From positions 408,421 to 472,420 of the forward strand of contig NW_020653774.1 of assembly GCF_003589595.1 (NCBI RefSeq): a DNA stretch of 64,000 nucleotides. Reading direction: 5' to 3'. A model generated the notes under the pieces. That model had not been told where the DNA came from, made no database searches, and saw only the letters and a list, made by a program, of their open reading frames with translations. This stretch comes from Hyposmocoma kahamanoa. Its lineage: Eukaryota > Arthropoda > Insecta > Lepidoptera > Cosmopterigidae. Position numbers and translations under genes: made by a program. Positions 59,630 to 64,000 of this stretch are shown piece by piece (position 1 is the first letter of the stretch; the number at the start of each line of letters is the position of its first letter).

Positions 59630-62590
59630 TCCAGACGTGTGTGGATCTCAGAGTTTGGGACATATCAGGGCACAATAACCAAACTACGCAAGATAATGTT
59701 TTACATTCTTTGTCACATGGATATATTGGAGTAGCAGGCGCTCCCCCATAGTTGGATTCCATAGCTCCATACTGGCTTCAGAGTTGTTTTGAAGATGAGT
59801 AGTTTATTGTCTATTGACAGCTTACTGTTTCGTCCGACCGGCCAGCATAAATTTTTGTATCGCAGGTTGAGTTCCTCTCGTTTTGCCTTTATGTTCTATT
59901 TCCATGTTAGTCGCCGATCAGATGTAAGCCCAAATATTTCACACAGTCACTTTGTGGGAATTCTGCATTCTCAAGTTGAACTGATTTTGTGGTACTAGCT
60001 TTGATTCGCCTCGTTTGAAGCCATTTTATTATTTCATTGAGTCCATGTAGTAAGACTAGTGACGCTTTAGTGGGATCTTTATCACTGGCCAGAATCGCTG
60101 TATCGATAGCGTGAGTAGCAGTAGTTATAGTATATAGTAGTTATAGTATCCTTGGTACTATAGGCAGATCTGCAGTGTATAGTTTGTATAGTACTGGGCC
60201 TAAAACAGATCCCTGCGGCACGTCTGCCCTTATATCGTACAAGTTTGATGTTGTGTCGTGCAAGTTTGTTGTTTACTTGGAATAATCTTGTTGTTAGATA
60301 AGACTTCAACAATGGGAAATAGCTATGGGAAGAATTGTCTTGATCTTATATAAAAGTCCCTCATGCCAAACACGGTCGAATGCATGTTTACGTCCAGGAA
60401 TGCAGTAGAGCAATATTCTTTGTTTTCAAGCGCACACCGGATCTTGTCACATACTCTATGTACCTGTTCCACAGTTGAATGCTGTAATCTGAATCCGAGC
60501 TGATGGTGTGGTATGACGATGTTTACCGTAAGTATTGGCAATATTCTTCTCAGCAGGGCCTTTTCTAACAGCTTTGATAACGTCGGTAGTAGGCTAATTG
60601 GTCTATAGGAGGTTACTTCATTTGACAATTTGGGAGATCATCCATAAATCTGGATAATGAACAGTCCTCAGTATTCCATTAAATAAGGTAGTAATGAATA
60701 CAACCGCGTTCTTAGAGAACTCCTTTAGAATTTCCTTGTAATTAGATCGAAGTCTGGTGCATTTTGTTTCAAGTCTTTAATAAGTCTCCAAATTTCTCGT
60801 AGCGTTGCAGGCCGTGGTGGTGGTGATAACTGGTGCACTTGATCTAGCGTCGATTCGATTATATTTTCACACTATTGGGTATGAGATTTGTTTGGGGTAA
60901 AGACTTCCGCTGAATGCTGAGCAAATTTGTCAGCTTTTTCTTGTGATGTTTTAGCCCAACTGTTGTTATTTTTCCTTATAGGGGATTTAGCTTTTTGTGG
61001 TCTATTGTATGCTTTTGTAAATTTCCACAGAGAGTACCCTGTAGCTGCAGTTACGGTTAGAGACTCCAATTTTGTTTCGAAGTTCTATCACCCCACTGGA
61101 GTAAGTAGTCTCTAAGTTCCGAGGCAGCTTTATCAAACCGAATTTTGTCCTCATTGAGTCTACTCTGGTGCCATAAAGGATGAAGTCTAAATTTCTAGAG
61201 AAGTTAGTTTTTGTTTTATAATTAGCAGTTGGATTTCAGATTTAATGACGTTGTCAATAACGGGTGTGGTTTTCCAACATCCTTGTATAAGCACCGTGAT
61301 ATATTTCGTAGCGTTGTCAGTGTCTTCTGAGGTTTTAAGTGATTTCTTAAGTTCAATGTTACTTTCTATATATTCCCGAAAGGATTCCCAATCAGTGAAC
61401 TTATTATAAAGTATATCTGGTGTTCCGCAATTAATACTTATCGTTAAAAGTACCAGCGTGTGGTCAGAAGAACTATCTGAGCACAATTCCAGTTTAAAAT
61501 AAAGCTTTGAAATCCCTTCTGCAATGAAAAATCCAACAAATCTGGATTTTTTTAGGATGTGTTGGCCAATATGTGAGTTCCGATGCTGAGAGAGAAATTA
61601 AGGTGTTTTTTTGTCATACTCATCTTTAACACTACCTCGCGTTGTTATAAAACGTGAACCCTAGATAGTATGTTTGGAGTTCCAATCTCCTCCAGGCACG
61701 AATCGGTTTCCCAGATGCTTGAACAGATAGGTAAACATAGGCTTTGTTATGATGTGTCTAGGTGAGCAATAGGCGGCGGAGAGATTCAAGAGTCCGCACC
61801 TAGCTTCAAATGCCACTGTAGTGGCTTGTATATGGTCCGTTTTATATACTTGTAGCAAATGGTGTTTGATTGTATTTTTAATTATCACTGCTGTCCCAGC
61901 ATGGGCAGTTCCATCAGAATGGTTTGTCAAATATGTATGGTGCTCTCGTATTTTGATATTTGATGAACTTCTACAATGCGTTTCTGAAACCAAGACTACA
62001 TCCGGTCGGTGCTCTCTAATTAACTGTTCAATTTCGTCTTTATTTGGAGGCAGACCATTGAAGTTCCAGGTGGCTACTCTCAATGAAGCCATTAAACATG
62101 TTTGTTAATTAGTTTTACCATGAGTTGCGTCAAGGAACTCATTTGTTGAAGGATAAGGTCTAACTTTTCTGACTGTTTTATAAGTATTTATTCCAATGAC
62201 CATTTTGTTGTAAATGAGGGTATTTCCTTATCTGTATTAGTCTCGTTGTTAGTCTTCACAGTCTCAGCGTAGCTTTTGTTGCCAGGTTGCTGAGTCCTTG
62301 TACTGGTTTCTTGCAGGTAATTTCGAGTTATTAATGCCTGTATCAGGTAGGGGCGTGTTATTAGATTTAAAGCGATCTAAAATGGGTTTGTTTTGAGTTT
62401 TTCTTTTAAGTATTTCTCTATATATTTGGTAGCCTTTACAGTTGGCTGGATGTGGTCGTTGACATAGTGCGGAGTACTGCGGTAGGGTTTGGTGCATTCA
62501 GATGTTATGTGCGGTTCTGCACACGTGACACATTTATAGGGCCGCATACAATAGTTTTTTGTATGTCCGTATTGCTGAAACTTAAATAAT
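59630..62590 (-). mobile_element. Jockey-clade LINE, near full-length but decayed
   Basis: Read on the minus strand: gag-like zinc-knuckle end at about 62580-62264 (GHTKNYCMRPYKCVTCAEPH), then ORF2 with endonuclease (62092-61661), a linker region (61486-60872), RT with TSYRPISLLPTLSKLLEKAL and HHQLGFRLQHSTVEQVHRV (60628 onward) and FLDV (catalytic motif A region) near 60400. Later parts (LKSYLTTRLFQVNNKLA, the IPAAGVPQGS-like block and a GIHLD-like region) occur in shifted frames to about 59650. Many stops and frameshifts and a probable short deletion show an old inactive copy. Confidence 0.85.
61661..62092 (-). pseudogene. Jockey LINE ORF2 N-terminus: APE-type endonuclease fragment
   Basis: A 143-residue frame starting MASLRVATWNFNGLPPNKDE, with the AP-endonuclease-like landmarks WNFNGL, VVLVSETH (catalytic Glu), GTAVIIK, LLNLSAAYCSP and GGDWNSKHT (DxN active site; the usual GDFN is GDWN here). 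The frame breaks right after NSKHTI, so the rest of the domain is frameshifted. Confidence 0.88.
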
Positions 62591-62684
62591 TATTTAAATT
62601 TCTAATACATATCCCATTACGGAGTACACAACATTCATAAATTATTTGTCACATTGGATTAATAAACAATTTGATACTGCATGT

Positions 62685-62925
62685 AATAACGCACACACAC
62701 AACATAGTCCCGCACTAAGGAAACCCTGTATCGCTGGTGCCATGGACACGCACATAAACACCCACAAATTACACCCAAACTCACGAGATATATTAAATTA
62801 CAATTATTAAGTTATATAATATTATATAATTATTAAATATTTCTCCCCGCCCGGGAATCGAAACTTTCCAGGCATGATCCTCTGCGTGGCTGTCCGGTAC
62901 GGTAACAGTTCGGCCATGGAGGCAG
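62685..62925 (-). mobile_element. tRNA-derived SINE, family B copy 5, with AT insertion
   Basis: Starts CTGCCTCCATGGCCGAACTG at 62925 and ends GTGTGTGTGCGTTATT at 62685. An extra AT-rich stretch (about 62795-62840) separates the B-box head from the body. It lies about 70 bp downstream of the CLUAP1 donor at 62997. Confidence 0.85.
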
Positions 62926-62997
62926 TTTTATTTAGTATATGAATATACTTATATCTAATCATAACATCGCACAGGAAGAGCAAATTACACGACGCAC

Positions 62998-63096
62998 CTG
63001 CTGTCTTAATTCGTAGCCTTGTCTTGGGTCTAGTCGCTGGCCGCGGCTGCCTAACTTCGCTCAAATCCTTTCCATCATCGCTGGAGTCCATTTCAT
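62998..63096 (-). CDS. CLUAP1: CLUAP1/IFT38 exon
   Basis: Acceptor GGTTTCATTTTTAG, donor GTGCGT; phase 1 on both sides. Encodes DEMDSSDDGKDLSEVRQPRP then ATRPKTRLRIKTA. This matches the family region in which a Ser/Asp/Glu-rich segment leads into a basic Pro-containing segment (RRLPKPQTA in vertebrates). Confidence 0.85.
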
Positions 63097-63181
63097 CTAA
63101 AAATGAAACCAACATCAACGAAATCCCGACTATCCAAAAATGAGTCGGTCTGGCGGGATGTAATTAGTCAGTTACCGGTAC

Positions 63182-63266
63182 CCGACTCGCTCAGCTTGCC
63201 CAGGACATCTTCTGCTTCATATTTATGTATAAGTTGCATGATGGCAGCCTGCTGCTCTTCAGCTGC
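63182..63266 (-). CDS. CLUAP1: CLUAP1/IFT38 exon, end of coiled coil
   Basis: Acceptor TTTTATGACAG, donor GTACCG. Encodes AAEEQQAAIMQLIHKYEAED then VLGKLSES, the last heptads of the coiled coil. Phase 0 in, phase 1 out. Confidence 0.85.
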
Positions 63267-63334
63267 CTGTCATAAAATTCTTTATCAATTTTCCTTACTG
63301 TAAAGCGTCCCGGAGAGCTGTAACGAATATTTAC

Positions 63335-63467
63335 CTCGGCCTGCGCGCTCTCGAGCACGCTAAGCTGATGCTTCAGGGCTTCGACGCACCGGTATCGCAG
63401 CACGTACTGGTCCCACAGTTGCTCTATCTCACTTTCCAACCCCGTCAGCTCTCCTTGGTAGGCCGGC
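63335..63467 (-). CDS. CLUAP1: CLUAP1/IFT38 exon, coiled coil
   Basis: Acceptor ATCTGTTCCAAG, donor GTAAAT. Encodes PAYQGELTGLESEIEQLWDQ then YVLRYRCVEALKHQLSVLES. It aligns with the vertebrate segment of the form [20 protein letters not shown]. Phase 2 in, phase 0 out. Confidence 0.88.
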
Positions 63468-63583
63468 CTTGGAACAGATTGTAATATCACACGTTCTGAT
63501 GCGAGCAAATAGATTATAATATTACTCCGTGCCCTCGTGAACCGGGCCCTGTAGCCCGGAGACGAGTTCCTCCATGGCCTTAC

Positions 63584-63801
63584 TTGATCTTCTGCACGGT
63601 GTGCAGGCGCTTCTCCGCGCGCTGCAGCTCCGCCCGGCGGCGCTCGAGCTTGGCGTCGAGCGCGGCCTCGCTGGCGGCGACGCTGTCGATGCGCTCGCGC
63701 GCCGCGGCCGCGCGCGCCGCCGCCGCCTCCAGCGCGCGGCGCAGGCTCGCCTCCAGGGCCGACATGTCGAGCGGCCGGGACAGCGCTTGCTCGCGAACCT
63801 C
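63584..63801 (-). CDS. CLUAP1: CLUAP1/IFT38 (qilin), central coiled-coil exon; first visible exon
   Basis: CLUAP1 is a subunit of the intraflagellar-transport B complex, carrying cargo along cilia; in insects it is needed in ciliated sensory neurons. This exon encodes EVREQALSRPLDMSALEASL, then REQ/Arg-Ala-rich heptads and ASEAALDAKLERRRAELQRA ending HTVQKIK. It follows the family pattern REMRTKALARPLEI ... [20 protein letters not shown]. Acceptor AAATGCTCAG (ends 63802), donor GTAAGG (63583), phase 0 in, phase 2 out. Seven minus-strand exons (63801, 63467, 63266, 63096, 58948, 58732, 57759 as starts) join to 301 codons plus stop without a frame error. The N-terminal CH-like domain lies beyond the window. 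The exon is extremely GC- and Ala-rich compared with relatives. Confidence 0.9.
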
Positions 63802-64000
63802 CTGAGCATTTCGTCATTTATCATCTTCTAAACGGTGTTAGTGCACGTCCCGTGTGCCCGCCTACTCCGGGCGAAACGGCCGCGGCGAACGCGTCACGCG
63901 TTCGATCGGCCTGGGGGAAAGCGATCTAACTTTCGCCGTGTACCTATCTATAAAGATGAATAAAGTTCAACTTTCAATGGGTGAATGAACGAGAACACAA
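63802..64000 (-). other. CLUAP1 intron sequence at window edge
   Basis: Upstream of the acceptor on the gene strand; contains stops in the exon frame. A GC-rich block at 63850-63920 is unexplained. Confidence 0.5.

Larger units (their letters stand above)
58949..62997 (-). other. CLUAP1 intron of about 4 kb, filled by retroelements
   Basis: Between donor GTGCGT (62997) and acceptor at 58949. It contains an RTE 3' end, a jockey-type LINE remnant and a family B SINE. No other gene seen. Confidence 0.75.

Noticed and set aside
63522..63824. Arg/Ala-rich frames of 100-200 codons over the CLUAP1 exon
   Set aside because: Shifted readings of the same GC-rich DNA; the CLUAP1 frame has family similarity and correct junctions.
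1..64000. CRISPR array, operon or phage/defence system
   Set aside because: No regularly spaced direct repeats, no compact co-directional genes; spliced genes and retroelements show eukaryotic nuclear DNA.

Overview
The window reads as nuclear DNA from an insect, most likely a moth or butterfly (Lepidoptera). The reasons are AT-rich introns carrying GC-rich spliced exons, many copies of tRNA-derived SINEs and other short repeats of the kind found in lepidopteran genomes, and jockey-, RTE- and Penelope-type retroelements. The order is inferred from repeat character and gene structure; no database search was possible. No operon, CRISPR array or prokaryotic feature is present.

Two host genes converge. 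Gene 1 (+ strand) has five coding exons at 4814-5104, 5215-5445, 53250-53369, 53496-53671 and 53884-54004. All junctions keep the reading frame. From the ATG at 4820 it encodes a 310-residue protein with one hydrophobic segment, a Cys/Arg-rich stretch, a PPEY motif, a Pro-rich part, an Arg/Glu-rich helix and a His/Ser/Thr tail. I do not recognise the family. Its second intron is about 47.8 kb and makes up most of the window. Gene 2 (- strand) is the 3' part of CLUAP1 (IFT38, the intraflagellar-transport B protein called qilin in flies): seven exons from 63801 down to 57632, 301 codons, with the N-terminal half beyond the right edge.

The large intron is a transposon landscape: a complete Tc1/mariner-type element (9787-11775) with one frameshift, a decayed hAT element (about 23319-25470), a Penelope-like element with GIY-YIG endonuclease and a 15-bp target duplication (33046-34152), a second Penelope end (about 52960-53183), a LINE reverse-transcriptase fragment (12891-13745), a gypsy reverse-transcriptase fragment split by a SINE (14461-14990), several foldback or TIR elements (15568-15768, 17950-18459, 35536-35706, 35963-37175, 51493-51641), four copies of a tRNA-derived SINE and four clear copies of an unclassified ~300-bp repeat. 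A jockey-type LINE remnant occupies the left edge (1-1230). Another one (59630-62590) lies with an RTE tail and a SINE in a 4-kb CLUAP1 intron.

I did not find a convincing undescribed multi-gene system. The observations most worth following are the unrecognised membrane protein gene, the nearly intact mariner-type element, the Penelope copy with its target duplication and hammerhead-like termini, repeated exact copies of a TGCGCCTGCG motif along the big intron, and some strong hairpins.
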